Shown piece by piece: positions 44,275 through 54,683 of a stretch of 64,000 nucleotides of DNA. Numbering within the stretch: position 1 is the stretch's first letter; each line of letters begins with the position of its first letter. The DNA comes from Paraburkholderia bonniea (GTDB lineage: Bacteria > Pseudomonadota > Gammaproteobacteria > Burkholderiales > Burkholderiaceae): positions 1,860,001 through 1,924,000 of the forward strand of contig NZ_QPEQ01000001.1 of the NCBI RefSeq assembly GCF_009455625.1, written 5' to 3'. Both the position numbers and the translations under genes were made by a program. The notes under the pieces are model-generated. The model saw only the letters and a list, made by a program, of their open reading frames with translations, searched no databases and was not told where the DNA came from.

Positions 44275-45573
44275 TCATCTATCACCAGCCGTTTGCCGCA
44301 TCGAGCGCAAACGCGTTTCGATTCCCTGGACAACCCGTTTCCAGTCCGGCTTCCCATGCAGCGTCTCATCCCCTTGCCGCACCAACCACATCTCTGGCCC
44401 GTACCACGGTGCCCGCTCACCCGCTTTCAACCAGCGCCAGTCAACACCATGGCGCGGCAGCATCACCCAGCAAGGCACGCCTAACGCCCCAGCCAGATGG
44501 GCCAGCGCTGTATCGACACACAGCACCAGATCCATTTGCGCCACCAGTGCCGCCGTGTCGCCAAAATCACGCAAGGCCGAACCGGCCGAAATCAGCGGTT
44601 GTTGCGCCGCACAGGCTGTGATCTCCGCTTCTTCGCTTGCGCCCTTTTGCAGACTGACGAACTGGACGCCCGCAATCGACCACAGTGGCTGCAGCACAGA
44701 CAGATGAGGCAACGAGCGCCGCGCGTCGTTGGCGTGCTGCGCATTGCCCTTCCACGCAAGGCCGACGCGCAGCGCAGCAGGAGGCAGACAAGCACGCCAT
44801 AGCGCTTCGCGCTCAGCGGGAACACTCAGATAAGGGGTCTTGGCAATCGTGTCGAGCGTCGTGCCCAGGCAGCGCGGCAAGCTCGCCAGCGAAATCCAGA
44901 AATCATGTGCATGCAGCGCCTCAGGCCGGGTGATGAGCTGATCAAGCGCAGTAATGGTTTGCAACACGGAGGCCAGCGTGTCATGGCAAACGAGCGAGAG
45001 TTGCGTGACCCCTAGCGCCTTCAGCTGTGCCGCGTAGCGCACAAACTGGAGCGTATCGCCATAGCCCTGCTCCGCGAGCAGCAACAGCGAACGGCCCGCG
45101 AGACATTCGCCCTGCCACTCCGGAAACGGCAGCCTCCCGTACTCGGGAAAAATTTGCTTGCGTGCTTCGTAAGCGTCCCAGCCTTCGGCATAACGCCCCT
45201 GAGCCAGCAGCAGCAAGCCGAGATTAAAACGCGCCTGGGCAAATCCAGCATCGAGTGCAAGCGCCTGGCGGTACGCCTGTTCAGCGTCATCCAGATGTCC
45301 GAGATCTTCCAGCACGCCGCCCAGGTTGTTATGAATGCCGGCTTGCCCGGGTGCGCCATTCAACGCCTGGCGATAAGCAGCTTCGGCCTCAGCCAAGCAT
45401 CCAGTCTGACGCAACAGGTTCGCCAGATTGTTCCAGCCCAGCACATGTGCCGGGTCACATGCCAGCACTTGTGCGTAGGCTGCCTGGGCCTCGGCCAGAC
45501 GGCCCGATTCATGCGCGTCAAGCGCCAGATTGAGCCAGCGCAGGGCTTCACCGGATGCGCTCGTGGACACCAT
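44275..45573 (-). CDS. TPR protein with glycosyltransferase-9-like C-terminal domain
   Basis: The 432-residue protein has three TPRs in residues ~10-115 (GRLAEAQAAYAQVLACDP, GCLAEAEAAYRQALNGAP, GHLDDAEQAYRQALALDA). A Rossmann-like half (AGRSLLLLAEQGYGDTLQFVRYA about 173; RVGLAWKGNAQHANDARRS about 283; LVLCVDTALAHLAGALGVPCWVML about 360) resembles GT-B enzymes of the heptosyltransferase/GT9 type. Such proteins occur in glycan or flagellin modification. No glycan cluster is nearby, so the substrate is open. Start 45573 is preferred over 45663. Confidence 0.8.
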   Translation of the reverse strand: MVSTSASGEALRWLNLALDAHESGRLAEAQAAYAQVLACDPAHVLGWNNLANLLRQTGCLAEAEAAYRQALNGAPGQAGIHNNLGGVLEDLGHLDDAEQAYRQALALDAGFAQARFNLGLLLLAQGRYAEGWDAYEARKQIFPEYGRLPFPEWQGECLAGRSLLLLAEQGYGDTLQFVRYAAQLKALGVTQLSLVCHDTLASVLQTITALDQLITRPEALHAHDFWISLASLPRCLGTTLDTIAKTPYLSVPAEREALWRACLPPAALRVGLAWKGNAQHANDARRSLPHLSVLQPLWSIAGVQFVSLQKGASEEAEITACAAQQPLISAGSALRDFGDTAALVAQMDLVLCVDTALAHLAGALGVPCWVMLPRHGVDWRWLKAGERAPWYGPEMWLVRQGDETLHGKPDWKRVVQGIETRLRSMRQTAGDR

Positions 45574-45666
45574 CGTGGATCTCTCGCGTCTGGGTTGAAT
45601 CAGGTTGATCTGGGTTGATCTGCTTAAGGCAAGCTCATGCGTGCCGTGGGATAAGCTCGCCACGGG

Positions 45667-46500
45667 TCAAGGCAGCGACGGGCTAAACGTACGCTGTTCG
45701 AGCGAGCCGCCGCGCGCGATCACCGCTGTGGATTCTGGAATTTCCTCCCACCAGTCGGGCAAATCCAGCAGTGGTTCAGAGAGCACCAGAAAAGCATCCT
45801 CACCCACCGCGGTAATACGCCGGTCATGGGGATACAGCGCGTGCAGATGCTGGAACGATGCGCTATGAAACAGTGAGCGCGACTGCCGCTCGCTTGAATA
45901 GCGCACCGCGATGATCTGCTCGCCATCGGTGGCGCAGACGGTCATATTGAGCGGCTGTGCCACGCCGTAACGCTGGCCCGTGGCCTCCACCACCGCCGCC
46001 ATCCGCTCAAGCGCCAGCACCGGGTCAAGCTCCAGACCAAAAGTCAGCGCCAGAAAAAACAGCACTTCGGAATCAGTCGATCCTTCAATTGAGGCAAACA
46101 GGCCCGGATCAATCGCCATCATCAGATCGCGCCGAACCAACGGATAATCGCGCACCAGCCCGTTATGCATGAAGAGCCAGCGGCCGTAGCAAAACGGATG
46201 ACTGTTGGTTTCCTGCGCTGGGGTATCGGTCGCGGCACGAATGTGAGCGACGAACAGAGGTGAATGCACCGCGCGCGCGGCATCACGCAAATTGCGGTCA
46301 CTCCAGGCTGGGTGCGCGCTGCGATAGCGAAACGGCAAATCAGTCGGATGACCGTACCAGCCAATGCCAAAGCCATCGCCATTGGTGGTGGTCTGACCCA
46401 GACGCGAGTGCAGGCTCTGGTCGATCAGCGAATGCCCTGCGCGAAACAGCACGGTTTCGAGTTGAATCGGATTTCCGGTGTAAGCCAGCCAGCGGCACAT
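45667..46500 (-). CDS. Class II glutamine amidotransferase (YafJ/EgtC-type)
   Basis: The 277-residue Ntn-hydrolase-type protein starts MCRWLAYTGNP, so Cys2 would be the N-terminal nucleophile after Met removal. NGDGFGIGWYG (about 43-53), FVAHIRAAT and SHPFCYGRWLFMHNGLV (about 97-113) are the glutaminase pocket motifs. No synthase domain is attached. YafJ-type proteins are of uncertain function. There is no ergothioneine cluster here. Start 46500 is fixed by the catalytic Cys. Confidence 0.85.
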   Translation of the reverse strand: MCRWLAYTGNPIQLETVLFRAGHSLIDQSLHSRLGQTTTNGDGFGIGWYGHPTDLPFRYRSAHPAWSDRNLRDAARAVHSPLFVAHIRAATDTPAQETNSHPFCYGRWLFMHNGLVRDYPLVRRDLMMAIDPGLFASIEGSTDSEVLFFLALTFGLELDPVLALERMAAVVEATGQRYGVAQPLNMTVCATDGEQIIAVRYSSERQSRSLFHSASFQHLHALYPHDRRITAVGEDAFLVLSEPLLDLPDWWEEIPESTAVIARGGSLEQRTFSPSLP

Positions 46501-46637
46501 AGTGAGTTTCCTGTCGAGTAACGGTTCATGGTTGTCTCGCACGATGGATAGGCCGCAGTAGTCACAGTAATCGCCGTAATCGCAGCCATCAGGCCCGCCG
46601 CATGCAACGGCTGGGCCCGGCGCTGGAGAACGGGGAC

Positions 46638-47321
46638 CTAATTCGCGCTCTGCGCGCCGCTGACCAGCGGCGTAATAAATTCTGACAAGCCAGTCAAAAT
46701 AATTTGCACACCGACGCACAACAGCAAGAACGCGGACACCCGCAATGCGACCTTGGTGCCGTCAGCGCCGAGATAACGCGCAAACGTCGCAGCCCGGCTG
46801 TAGGTGAAGTAAATCACCAGCACCACGATCAATGAGATCGACACCGTCGTAATCATCGACAGCATGAAATCGGCGAGTTTGTGCGTGCGGTTCGCATTCA
46901 GTGCAATCGCCGTGGCCATCGTGCCAGGACCGGTGGTCAGCGGAATCGTCATCGGGAAAAAAGTCCGCGCACTGACATTTTCGGCATCCACGGCAGCCGC
47001 CTCGGGTTCGGGCGTCCGCTTGGCAGGTGCATCCGGGGCATTCAGCATCTGCCAGCCGCTAACCGCGACGGCAAGCCCGCCGCCAATACGTAGCGCTTCC
47101 ATCGAAATGCCAAAGAAATGCAGGATCGGCGTCCCGACAAAAAACACCACCAGCAACACGCAAAATGCGTTGATCGCAATACGCTTGGCCAGCGCTGCGC
47201 GCGCTTCGTAGCTCAGCGATTCGGTCCGGCCCAAAAACACAAAGGCGATGCCGAATGGATTGATGATGCTAATCAGCGCCGTAACGCCAAACAAAATTTC
47301 AGATATCAAGCTATGGATCAT
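46638..47321 (-). CDS. MarC family integral membrane protein
   Basis: The 227-residue protein has six hydrophobic helices. The family block IINPFGIAFVFLGRTESLS (about 19-37) and FFPMTIPLTTGPGTMATAIA (about 116-135, with the conserved PLTTGPG) identify MarC/UPF0056. Once linked to multiple antibiotic resistance, its actual function is not known. Confidence 0.9.
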   Translation of the reverse strand: MIHSLISEILFGVTALISIINPFGIAFVFLGRTESLSYEARAALAKRIAINAFCVLLVVFFVGTPILHFFGISMEALRIGGGLAVAVSGWQMLNAPDAPAKRTPEPEAAAVDAENVSARTFFPMTIPLTTGPGTMATAIALNANRTHKLADFMLSMITTVSISLIVVLVIYFTYSRAATFARYLGADGTKVALRVSAFLLLCVGVQIILTGLSEFITPLVSGAQSAN

Positions 47322-47623
47322 GAACGTGATTCATTTCAGGGGAGCAAAACGGCTGCCATCGACCCGCGGTCATGGCAGCACCAAGGAATCACCCGGCTGC
47401 CAGCAACTGGCCGTGCGATGGGCGAGAGTGTAACTGCAACAAAATCGGGATGCGGCATGGCGAAGACGCGATGGCCCCAGAAATTTTCCTGCACGGATTC
47501 TGGCGCGCGTTATTGCCTTTTTAATACGCTAGTTTTAAACAAGCCGGACGATGATTGCGGGGCAGGAATAACGCCCTGCCCCGCAGGTTGGCAAACGATA
47601 TAACGTCGATTTCTCGCGTACAG
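47322..47623. other. Spacer upstream of marC
   Basis: No gene is supported over ~300 bp. It holds the marC promoter and the 3' flank of the ygiW gene. No clear terminator is seen. Confidence 0.4.
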
Positions 47624-48016
47624 TTAATGCATTACGACGATCATTTTTTTCACTTCCAGTTTCGATTTTCCAAGGATTTTTTTATCGTATTTACCGTTTA
47701 GCTCAAGCGTCATTTCCGGTGAAATAGTGACGTTTTGCGGGAAATATTTGCTGGAAATTTCTACTTCGATTTCACCGCTCGCATCAGCCAGCACGTAATG
47801 CTCACCACCGGTATGCCGCACCAGCTTGCCGCGCAGCGTCACGTACTGGTCATCCGCTCCCGTTTCCAGCAGCTGCTTGACCGTCATGCCCGCCACTGAA
47901 GAAGGCCCGCTATAGTGCGGCGTGCTTGGCCCGCTATAACCCTGGGCGCTGACAAACGTCGAGGCGCTAGCCAGTACGGCAAACACAAGAGATTGACGGA
48001 TTAGACCTGATTTCAT
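47624..48016 (-). CDS. YgiW/YdeI-family periplasmic OB-fold stress protein
   Basis: The 130-residue product has a signal peptide (1-24, ending VSAQ). A Ser/Gly/Tyr linker follows, then the bacterial OB-fold domain (BOF): VKQLLETGADDQYVTLRGKLV (about 47-67), YVLADASGEIEVEI (about 74-87) and ELNGKYDKKILGKSKLEVKKM. Family members confer tolerance to peroxide, metals or cationic peptides. The upstream ~180 bp are free of genes. Confidence 0.88.
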   Translation of the reverse strand: MKSGLIRQSLVFAVLASASTFVSAQGYSGPSTPHYSGPSSVAGMTVKQLLETGADDQYVTLRGKLVRHTGGEHYVLADASGEIEVEISSKYFPQNVTISPEMTLELNGKYDKKILGKSKLEVKKMIVVMH

Positions 48017-48258
48017 GGTGTATTCCTCACAGTGAAGCAAAACAATGAATGGCATCGGATAAAACCGATGAAATGCCGGATGGCATCATTAAAACGCGCC
48101 GGTCAATATATGGCGCGGCAAAATACTGCGCAAGCGAGCTTACCGTGTGTTTCAGAAAATAATTGAATATTTGTGTCTCAAGCGAGGCAAGTAGAGAATG
48201 GCATGCCTGTTTTCTCTCTCAACGCTATTCAATCTGACTATTGCAGCCTTTTCCGTCC

Positions 48259-48927
48259 ATGACCGAGCCCATGACTGAGCCCTTTAATGATGCCGATCGC
48301 GCCGCTGTATACCGCGCCATTTATGAACGGCGCGACATGCGCCACTTCGTGCCCAAGCCACTTGACCCCGCCCTGTTGCAACGCCTGCTTGACGCCGCGC
48401 ATCACGCCCCCAGCGTCGGCTTTATGCAGCCGTGGCGCATTGCGCGCATTACCGACACCACGTTACGTACCGCCTTGCACCGGATTGTCGAGGACGAACG
48501 GCAAAAAACCGCTGAAGCATTAGGGCAGCGCGGCGACGAGTTCATGCGGCTGAAAGTTGAAGGCATGCTGGAATGCGGCGAACTCCTGGTCGTCGCACTG
48601 ATGGACCGGCGCGAAGCGCATATCTTTGGCCGCCGCACGCTACCCGAGATGGACCTGGCGTCAGTTGCCTGCGCGATCCAGAACATGTGGCTCGCCGCAC
48701 GCGCCGAGGGCATCGGCATGGGCTGGGTTTCGCTGTTCGACTGCACGCAAGTGCGCACGCTATTGCGCATGCCACCAGGCGCACAGCCGGTCGCCATTTT
48801 GTGTGTAGGCCATGTCGAGCAGTTTTATCCTGAGCCGATGCTCGAAACCCAGCGTTGGGCCAGCCGTATGCCCTTAGCGCAATGCGTGTTCGAAAATCAT
48901 TGGCCGGAGACGGATGGCGCGGCTTAA
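48259..48927 (+). CDS. bluB: 5,6-dimethylbenzimidazole synthase BluB
   Basis: The 222-residue flavin enzyme cuts FMN to make the lower ligand of vitamin B12. The nitroreductase-like fold begins ERRDMRHFVPKPLDP (FMN phosphate Arg cluster). SVGFMQPWRI, GRRTLPEMDLASVACAIQNMWLAARAEGIGMGWVS and PEPMLETQRWASR are BluB signatures. The first ATG at 48259 is chosen; a TTG at 48241 is in frame. It is unlinked here to other cobalamin genes, and I could not identify a cobalamin riboswitch upstream. Confidence 0.9.
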   Translation: MTEPMTEPFNDADRAAVYRAIYERRDMRHFVPKPLDPALLQRLLDAAHHAPSVGFMQPWRIARITDTTLRTALHRIVEDERQKTAEALGQRGDEFMRLKVEGMLECGELLVVALMDRREAHIFGRRTLPEMDLASVACAIQNMWLAARAEGIGMGWVSLFDCTQVRTLLRMPPGAQPVAILCVGHVEQFYPEPMLETQRWASRMPLAQCVFENHWPETDGAA

Positions 48928-48974
48928 GGTGCGCTGGGTATTTTTAGGTGTTCTTCGGTATTCGCCATAAAAAA

Positions 48975-48998
48975 CGCCCATCGCAATAGCGATGGGCG
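48975..48998 (-). terminator. Rho-independent terminator of the puuE-uraD-alc-allA operon
   Basis: Perfect 10-bp stem CGCCCATCGC / GCGATGGGCG with a 4-base loop. On the minus strand it is followed by TTTTTTATGG. It lies 62 bp beyond the allA stop; it could also terminate bluB transcripts from the other side. Confidence 0.88.
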
Positions 48999-49059
48999 CG
49001 TGAGACCAAACCTGCTTCTGGAATGTGCGTGCAAAGCGTGCTGTCCGATTCCTGGCGCT

Positions 49060-49584
49060 TCAGCGCTTCACTGCTTCAGAACCACGCTTCAACGCCTCAC
49101 TGGTCAACCACAACGACGCGGGCAAATCCTGCTCGTGCAGATTCAGCCCGTCACCGCCCCGGTCCACAACAATAAAATCACTGACTTCGGCGAGTGCGAT
49201 CAGCGGGTGATGCCACACGCCTTTCGCGTAATTGACCCCTTGCCAGCCCTGCGTGACAAACGCTCGTACCTGCGCCACATCAAGCTCACCCGCAGGAGCG
49301 ACCACCACCAGATAGGGCTTGTCGTTCAACGGAAGAAACGCCTGACTTCCCAGTGGATGACGCTCCAGCATTTTTACTTCGAACGGCAACGTCCGCGGCT
49401 GGCCACGAAACAGATTGACTAATGGCCGCCCCGCTTCATCCGTCACATCGACTTGTGCCAGATCGTGATAACGGATCGTCGTCCCGAGATTGATCTGAAT
49501 CTGTTTGGCCCCGTCTAGCTCAATCACATCGCCAAATGCGGCGAACGCATCACGTGTCAATGGCTCGATCGTCAGCGTCTTCAT
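49060..49584 (-). CDS. allA: Ureidoglycolate lyase AllA
   Basis: The 174-residue cupin-like enzyme cleaves ureidoglycolate to glyoxylate and urea. It opens [34 protein letters not shown] (about 72-85) and [14 protein letters not shown] (about 115-128, with the conserved His) are family blocks. The start at 49584 shares one base with the alc stop, so the two are coupled. It is the last gene of the operon. Confidence 0.92.
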   Translation of the reverse strand: MKTLTIEPLTRDAFAAFGDVIELDGAKQIQINLGTTIRYHDLAQVDVTDEAGRPLVNLFRGQPRTLPFEVKMLERHPLGSQAFLPLNDKPYLVVVAPAGELDVAQVRAFVTQGWQGVNYAKGVWHHPLIALAEVSDFIVVDRGGDGLNLHEQDLPASLWLTSEALKRGSEAVKR

Positions 49585-50594
49585 CACGACAGCGTGCCCC
49601 ACAGACGCAGGCGCGACACTCCGCCATCAGGAATGATGTTGAAGCGCACATGGGTGACAAGCCCCAAGGCCGCAACTTCGCTTTCAAAATAATGCTGCTT
49701 GTCCATCTGCAATTTTTGCTCGCCAAGCAACATCGGCCAAAACATCGCCTGGGTAATCAGCGAGCTGTCGGTGCCGCCTTTCACGCAGGCCGCCTGAATG
49801 GAACACCGGTCCGGATAGTTGCCCTTGAAGTGCGCAGTATCGACTTCGATCTTGCGAATCACCCCAGGCTGCGCCAGCGCGACAATCGCCCAGTCATTGC
49901 CGGGCTCACGCCGCCGCCGGGTTTCCCAACCATCGCCCATATTCTGGCCACGGCCTGGCATCAAGATGGTTGAGGCGGGCCCAAAGTGCTGGTTGTTCGC
50001 CGCAACAACGTAAGCGCCGTTTTCCATCGCAGCGAGATCGAACTGCTCAGTGCGGCTCGCACCGGCCCAATCCATCTGCGGCTGGCCATACACCCGCAAA
50101 CGCGCAAGACCGCCATCGGGGTACAGGTTCACGCGCAAATGCGTATAAGGCTGAGCGCTGCTGGTTTCGACATAGTGATGGCTATTACCCTGCAACGTCA
50201 TCGACGCCACGATCTCGGTCCATTGGGTGGACTGGTTCGGCGCACCGTCAGGCACATAGGCGGCTTCGACTGATGCAGCCGGAGGAAAGTTACCGGTGAA
50301 GTGGCTGGTGTCCAGATCAAGCCCCTTGATCACACCCGGGCGCGCCAGCTTCACGACACACCAGTCATAGCCGTTGGCCCGCTTGCGCCGGGTTTCCCAG
50401 CCGTCCATCCACTTGCCGTGGTCGTCGTATTTGCCGGGAATAAAAACAGCAGGCTCCGGGTTCAGCATCCGCTCTTTGGGTGCGAAAAAATCGTCGCTGG
50501 CCTCTAGCGCCTGTGCGCCAAGACGCGGGTCCGCCAGGTTCACATAACGTCGCGTGAATTCAGGCGCATTCGGATCGAGCATGGGGAGTGCCAT
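49584..50594 (-). CDS. alc: Allantoicase
   Basis: The 336-residue enzyme hydrolyses allantoate to ureidoglycolate and urea. It has two allantoicase repeats. The first (about 60-185) contains [21 protein letters not shown] and [12 protein letters not shown]. The second (about 215-336) contains [22 protein letters not shown] and [12 protein letters not shown]. The duplicated WETRR and HFxGN motifs are diagnostic. It sits between uraD and allA. Confidence 0.94.
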   Translation of the reverse strand: MALPMLDPNAPEFTRRYVNLADPRLGAQALEASDDFFAPKERMLNPEPAVFIPGKYDDHGKWMDGWETRRKRANGYDWCVVKLARPGVIKGLDLDTSHFTGNFPPAASVEAAYVPDGAPNQSTQWTEIVASMTLQGNSHHYVETSSAQPYTHLRVNLYPDGGLARLRVYGQPQMDWAGASRTEQFDLAAMENGAYVVAANNQHFGPASTILMPGRGQNMGDGWETRRRREPGNDWAIVALAQPGVIRKIEVDTAHFKGNYPDRCSIQAACVKGGTDSSLITQAMFWPMLLGEQKLQMDKQHYFESEVAALGLVTHVRFNIIPDGGVSRLRLWGTLS

Positions 50595-50684
50595 CTTTAT
50601 CTTCCTTGTTATCTAGTGAGTTAACAAATGCCGGGCAGCCGTTCTAGCCACCCGAAGCGATATGCCGCGCGGATTTAAGCGCCA

Positions 50685-51218
50685 TCAAGCATCAATCAGG
50701 TCATCAAGCCTGAAACGGGCAATCCGGTAAATCTGGTCAAGGCTCGCGCGCAACTCTTCGGCGTAGCTGTGATTGATTCGCGCTTCGAAATTTTTGATGA
50801 TGCCGTGACGGTCATAGCCACGCACCGCCAGAATGAAAGGGAAACCAAACTTCTTGCGGTATGTGGCATTCAGCCTGAGAAGCTTGTCGAACTCTTCCTG
50901 AGTGCACAGGTTGAGGCCCGCGCCGCTTTGCTCGCGGGTGGACTCATCGGTGAGTTCGCCCCGTACCGCGGCTTTGCCCGCCAGTTCCGGGTGAGCGTTG
51001 ATCAGCACGAGCTGGGCCGGCTCACCCGCAGTTTCAACCGCTTGAATCATCGCCTGATGCAACGCATCAATACTGGCAAAGGGCCGTTGCGCCGCTACAT
51101 TGCGCGCCACCCATGGCGAATGTTCAAACACACCGGATAACGCCGTGACAAACTCTTCGAGCGACGCCTGATTAAGCTGATTAAGGGGGTATTTAAGGGT
51201 GTCTTGCATGGCTTTCAT
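50685..51218 (-). CDS. uraD: OHCU decarboxylase
   Basis: The 177-residue enzyme makes S-allantoin from OHCU. Catalytic His lies in LINAHPELAGKAA (about 73-85), and the Glu/Ser in TDESTREQSGAGL follows. FPFILAVRGYDRHGIIKNFEARI is the C-terminal family block. The start at 51218 overlaps the puuE stop by ATGA. A near start four codons in (MQDTLKYP) is possible. Confidence 0.93.
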   Translation of the reverse strand: MKAMQDTLKYPLNQLNQASLEEFVTALSGVFEHSPWVARNVAAQRPFASIDALHQAMIQAVETAGEPAQLVLINAHPELAGKAAVRGELTDESTREQSGAGLNLCTQEEFDKLLRLNATYRKKFGFPFILAVRGYDRHGIIKNFEARINHSYAEELRASLDQIYRIARFRLDDLIDA

Positions 51219-52165
51219 GCCTCGCTCCCGTTGAGTGTTGGCTGATACGGATGCTGTTCACGCCAGTGCCGTGCGATCTCCACGCGGCGCGCCACCCAGA
51301 CACGCTCATGCTGCTGCACATAATCGAGAAAACGCTGCAGCGCACGAAACCGCCCAGGCCGCCCCAGCAAGCGGCAATGCATGCCGACCGACAGCATCTT
51401 GGGAGCTTCATCGCCTTCGGCGTAAAGCACATCGAATGCATCGCGCAGGTAGGTAAAAAAATGGTCCGCCGTGTTGAAGCCCTGGGGGCTGGCGAAGCGC
51501 ATGTCGTTGGTATCCAGCGTGTAAGGCACGATCAGTTGCGGCACCGTTGCGCCCCCACTCACAGGCACATCCATCCAGAACGGCAGATCGTCACCGTAGT
51601 AATCGGAGTCGTAAAGAAAGCCGCCATATTCGGCAACCAGACGGCGCGTATTCGGGCTGTCGCGGCCGGTGTACCAGCCAAGCGGACGCACGCCCGTGAT
51701 GCGCTCAATCGCTGCCATGCCGAGGCGCATATGTTCGGCCTCGCGTTCAGCCGGCATGTCCTGATAGTGAATCCAGCGATAACCATGGCAGGCAATTTCA
51801 TGACCAAGCTCGACAAACGCCCGGGCCACCTCAGGCTGCCGCTCAAGCGCCATGCCGACGCCAAATACCGTGAGCGGCAAACCCCGTTTTTCGAACTCGC
51901 GCAGGATGCGCCACACCCCAACCCGTGAGCCGTATTCGTAGATGGATTCCATGCTCATATGGCGCGCAGGGTATGCCGCAGCACCCACGATTTCAGACAG
52001 AAACTGTTCTGAGGCCGGATCACCATGCAGCACGCAGTTTTCGCCGCCCTCTTCGTAATTGAGCACAAACTGCACCGCAATACGGGCGCGTCCCGGCCAG
52101 TTGGCCTGAACCGGATAACGGCCATAGCCGCGCATATCGCGGGGATAGTACGAATCAGATGACAT
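51215..52165 (-). CDS. puuE: Allantoinase PuuE (polysaccharide-deacetylase fold)
   Basis: The 316-residue NodB-fold protein starts MSSDSYYPRDMRGYGRYP and has FVLNYEEGGENC, GHEIACHGYRWIHYQDM and GWYTGRDSPNTRRLV, typical of metal-independent PuuE rather than the amidohydrolase-type AllB. It opens allantoin to allantoate. It is the first gene of the puuE-uraD-alc-allA operon. A longer frame to 52414 is not conserved. Confidence 0.92.
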   Translation of the reverse strand: MSSDSYYPRDMRGYGRYPVQANWPGRARIAVQFVLNYEEGGENCVLHGDPASEQFLSEIVGAAAYPARHMSMESIYEYGSRVGVWRILREFEKRGLPLTVFGVGMALERQPEVARAFVELGHEIACHGYRWIHYQDMPAEREAEHMRLGMAAIERITGVRPLGWYTGRDSPNTRRLVAEYGGFLYDSDYYGDDLPFWMDVPVSGGATVPQLIVPYTLDTNDMRFASPQGFNTADHFFTYLRDAFDVLYAEGDEAPKMLSVGMHCRLLGRPGRFRALQRFLDYVQQHERVWVARRVEIARHWREQHPYQPTLNGSEA

Positions 52166-52664
52166 GGTTGGACGCCAGGATACGTGAGTGACAGGAAAGT
52201 GACAGGCCAATGAGAGGCGGATGAAATACGGATGACGAACTAGCTGCAGACGACGCCATGCACGGGAACCAGCATGCATCAAGGCAGACCAGAACAGCCA
52301 GTAGCAACGTGTTTCAGGCCCGCCTGGAAAAGTGGAGCAAGTGTAGCGAAAACACTCTCTCGCGCCATACACGCAGGCAGATAGTGCGTGTATGCATCGG
52401 CGTATGGACGGCACATGGGCCTGTCTGGCAGGGCATCAGAACAAACTCCGCGTTTACCCTCGGCAAACGGTAGCGTGCTGCATGCGGAAGATGGGGGATG
52501 AGAAATGCGCGGCGAACCAGTGGATCCGGCTGAACAACCGTTGAACCCAGACCGGTATGTCTGCAATGTCTGAAGGCAGGGCCAGGGGCGAAAGCTGACG
52601 CTGGAACGTAACGCGAGACGCTAATGCCAACCGCCCAGGCTCAGGCCCAACCTCAGGCCCAACC
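52166..52664. other. Intergenic region upstream of puuE
   Basis: About 500 bp with no convincing gene; it contains the puuE operon promoter. At its far edge a 12-bp unit CTCAGGCCCAAC is repeated 2.7 times (52640-52671) and runs into the end of ldcA, whose stop codon lies inside the repeat. Confidence 0.5.
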
Positions 52665-53591
52665 TCAGGCCAGCGTCGGATGCCCTGACACCGTGAGCGT
52701 AAAACCATGCGCATTAGCCAGCAAACGTGCCTTCGCTCCCACGGGCAACGTCACCTTGTCTGGGATGTGGCCAAACGACAAGCCGGTGACAAGCGGAATC
52801 CCGATCACCGAGCGCACCTGGTCAATCATCGCGTGCAAGTCGTAACCATTGTCGTAGTCGAACCTGCGGCCACCTGAGAAGTCCCCTAGCAGCAGCGCCT
52901 GCTGCTGCCGGAGAATGCCAGCCTCATGCAACTGATAAATCATCCGTTCGAGACGGAACGGCTGCTCGTTGATGTCTTCGATAAAGAGAATGCCGCCTTG
53001 CACCTGCGGCAAATACGGCGTGCCCACCAGCGACGCCAGCACCGCCAGGTTACCGCCCCACAGAAGGCCCGTCACATCAGCGGACTGGAGCTGCGGCACC
53101 ATGCTGCTCAGCGTGAAAACCGGCTGGGTCAGCGCAGACCAGAAATGCTGCAGCGTGAACGCACTCAGCACCGGTGCGCCGAAATCGCTGGTCAGCATCG
53201 GCCCGCTGAACGTCGTCAGCCCCGCGCGGGCCAGCAGCGCCAGTTGAATCGCGGTGAAATCGCTATGCCCGACCAGCGCCACTGGCTGATCATGCAAACG
53301 CTGCTGCAGGCCCTTGTAGTCGAGCTCATGTAGCAATCGCACTGCGCCATACCCACCACGCACCGCCATCACGATGTCCGGCAAGCGGCGCTCAGGGTCA
53401 GCCAGGCGGTTCAGGTCTGCGATGCGCTCGCCATCCGTGCCGGCAAAACGCTGCACGCACCGCTGGGTAACCTGCTCCCCCTGAATCTGCAACCCTTGTG
53501 CACGCAACTGCTGCAGCGCGCGCTGAACCGTTTGCGGATCATCTGGATAGCCCGAGGGCGCAATCAGTTCAAGCGTGCGGAGAACGGTCAT
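52665..53591 (-). CDS. ldcA: LD-carboxypeptidase (LdcA, S66 family)
   Basis: The 308-residue enzyme trims the terminal D-Ala of muropeptide tetrapeptides during murein recycling. Nucleophile Ser is in VALVGHSDFTAIQLAL (about residue 110). MAVRGGYGAVRLL (about 76) and GGNLAVLASLVGTPYLP (about 176) are S66 blocks. FIEDINEQPFRLERM holds the catalytic Glu, and the C-terminal GLSFGHIPDKVTLPVG holds the His. It follows tadA at 46 bp. The stop codon falls within a 12-bp tandem repeat. Confidence 0.92.
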   Translation of the reverse strand: MTVLRTLELIAPSGYPDDPQTVQRALQQLRAQGLQIQGEQVTQRCVQRFAGTDGERIADLNRLADPERRLPDIVMAVRGGYGAVRLLHELDYKGLQQRLHDQPVALVGHSDFTAIQLALLARAGLTTFSGPMLTSDFGAPVLSAFTLQHFWSALTQPVFTLSSMVPQLQSADVTGLLWGGNLAVLASLVGTPYLPQVQGGILFIEDINEQPFRLERMIYQLHEAGILRQQQALLLGDFSGGRRFDYDNGYDLHAMIDQVRSVIGIPLVTGLSFGHIPDKVTLPVGAKARLLANAHGFTLTVSGHPTLA

Positions 53592-53637
53592 GTTCAGGAA
53601 GCTCAGGAGTTCAGGAATTCAGGAAGGGAGAGATCGG

Positions 53638-54213
<576 letters not shown>

Positions 54214-54437
54214 TTATCCAGAACGCTGCGCGGCATGCCAGTGAGGCCGGCGCATTCTAGCAGGGGGCTGACGGCGTTTTTGGGCGGCGTTTTTGGGCTT
54301 CATCCTTGTTCCATCCTCGCTTCCCTACAGGCAAAGCGCTCGCGGGATAGCCGTCGAGCCTCGCTCAAGGGATAACGCACACCGCCACCTGCGCTATGCT
54401 TCACCCCGTTCAAATTTCTGTTCAGTACGGCTCCGGT

Positions 54438-54683
54438 ATGAAAATCCAGAAACACTTTTTTGCCATCGAACACACCTTACTCAAGCAACCTTCGCCGCGC
54501 GCCGGGCGGTGCAGGCCACATGCGCCACACGCACTCTTGACGCCCGCCAGCTCGCGCCTGCGCCTAACACTAACAGCCCTCGTGGTATGCACCGCGTTGT
54601 CCGGCTGTGGCGTGTTTTGTGGCGGAGGCGGCGGTAGCGGGGGCGGCTTCGCGGGAGGATGCGCGGCGGGCATGCGGTTCTAG
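54438..54683 (+). CDS. Small Gly-rich lipoprotein
   Basis: The 81-residue product has a hydrophobic stretch LTLTALVVCTALSGC ending in a lipobox (L-S-G-C, Cys about residue 57). A short Gly/Cys-rich mature part (VFCGGGGGSGGGFAGG) ends in GMRF. The start could be 54438 or a later codon just before RLRLTLTAL, because the first ~40 residues are long for a signal peptide. Function unknown. Confidence 0.55.
   Translation: MKIQKHFFAIEHTLLKQPSPRAGRCRPHAPHALLTPASSRLRLTLTALVVCTALSGCGVFCGGGGGSGGGFAGGCAAGMRF

Noticed and set aside
48060..48258. Cobalamin riboswitch before bluB
   Set aside because: I could not find the B12-box core sequence or a supporting stem arrangement.
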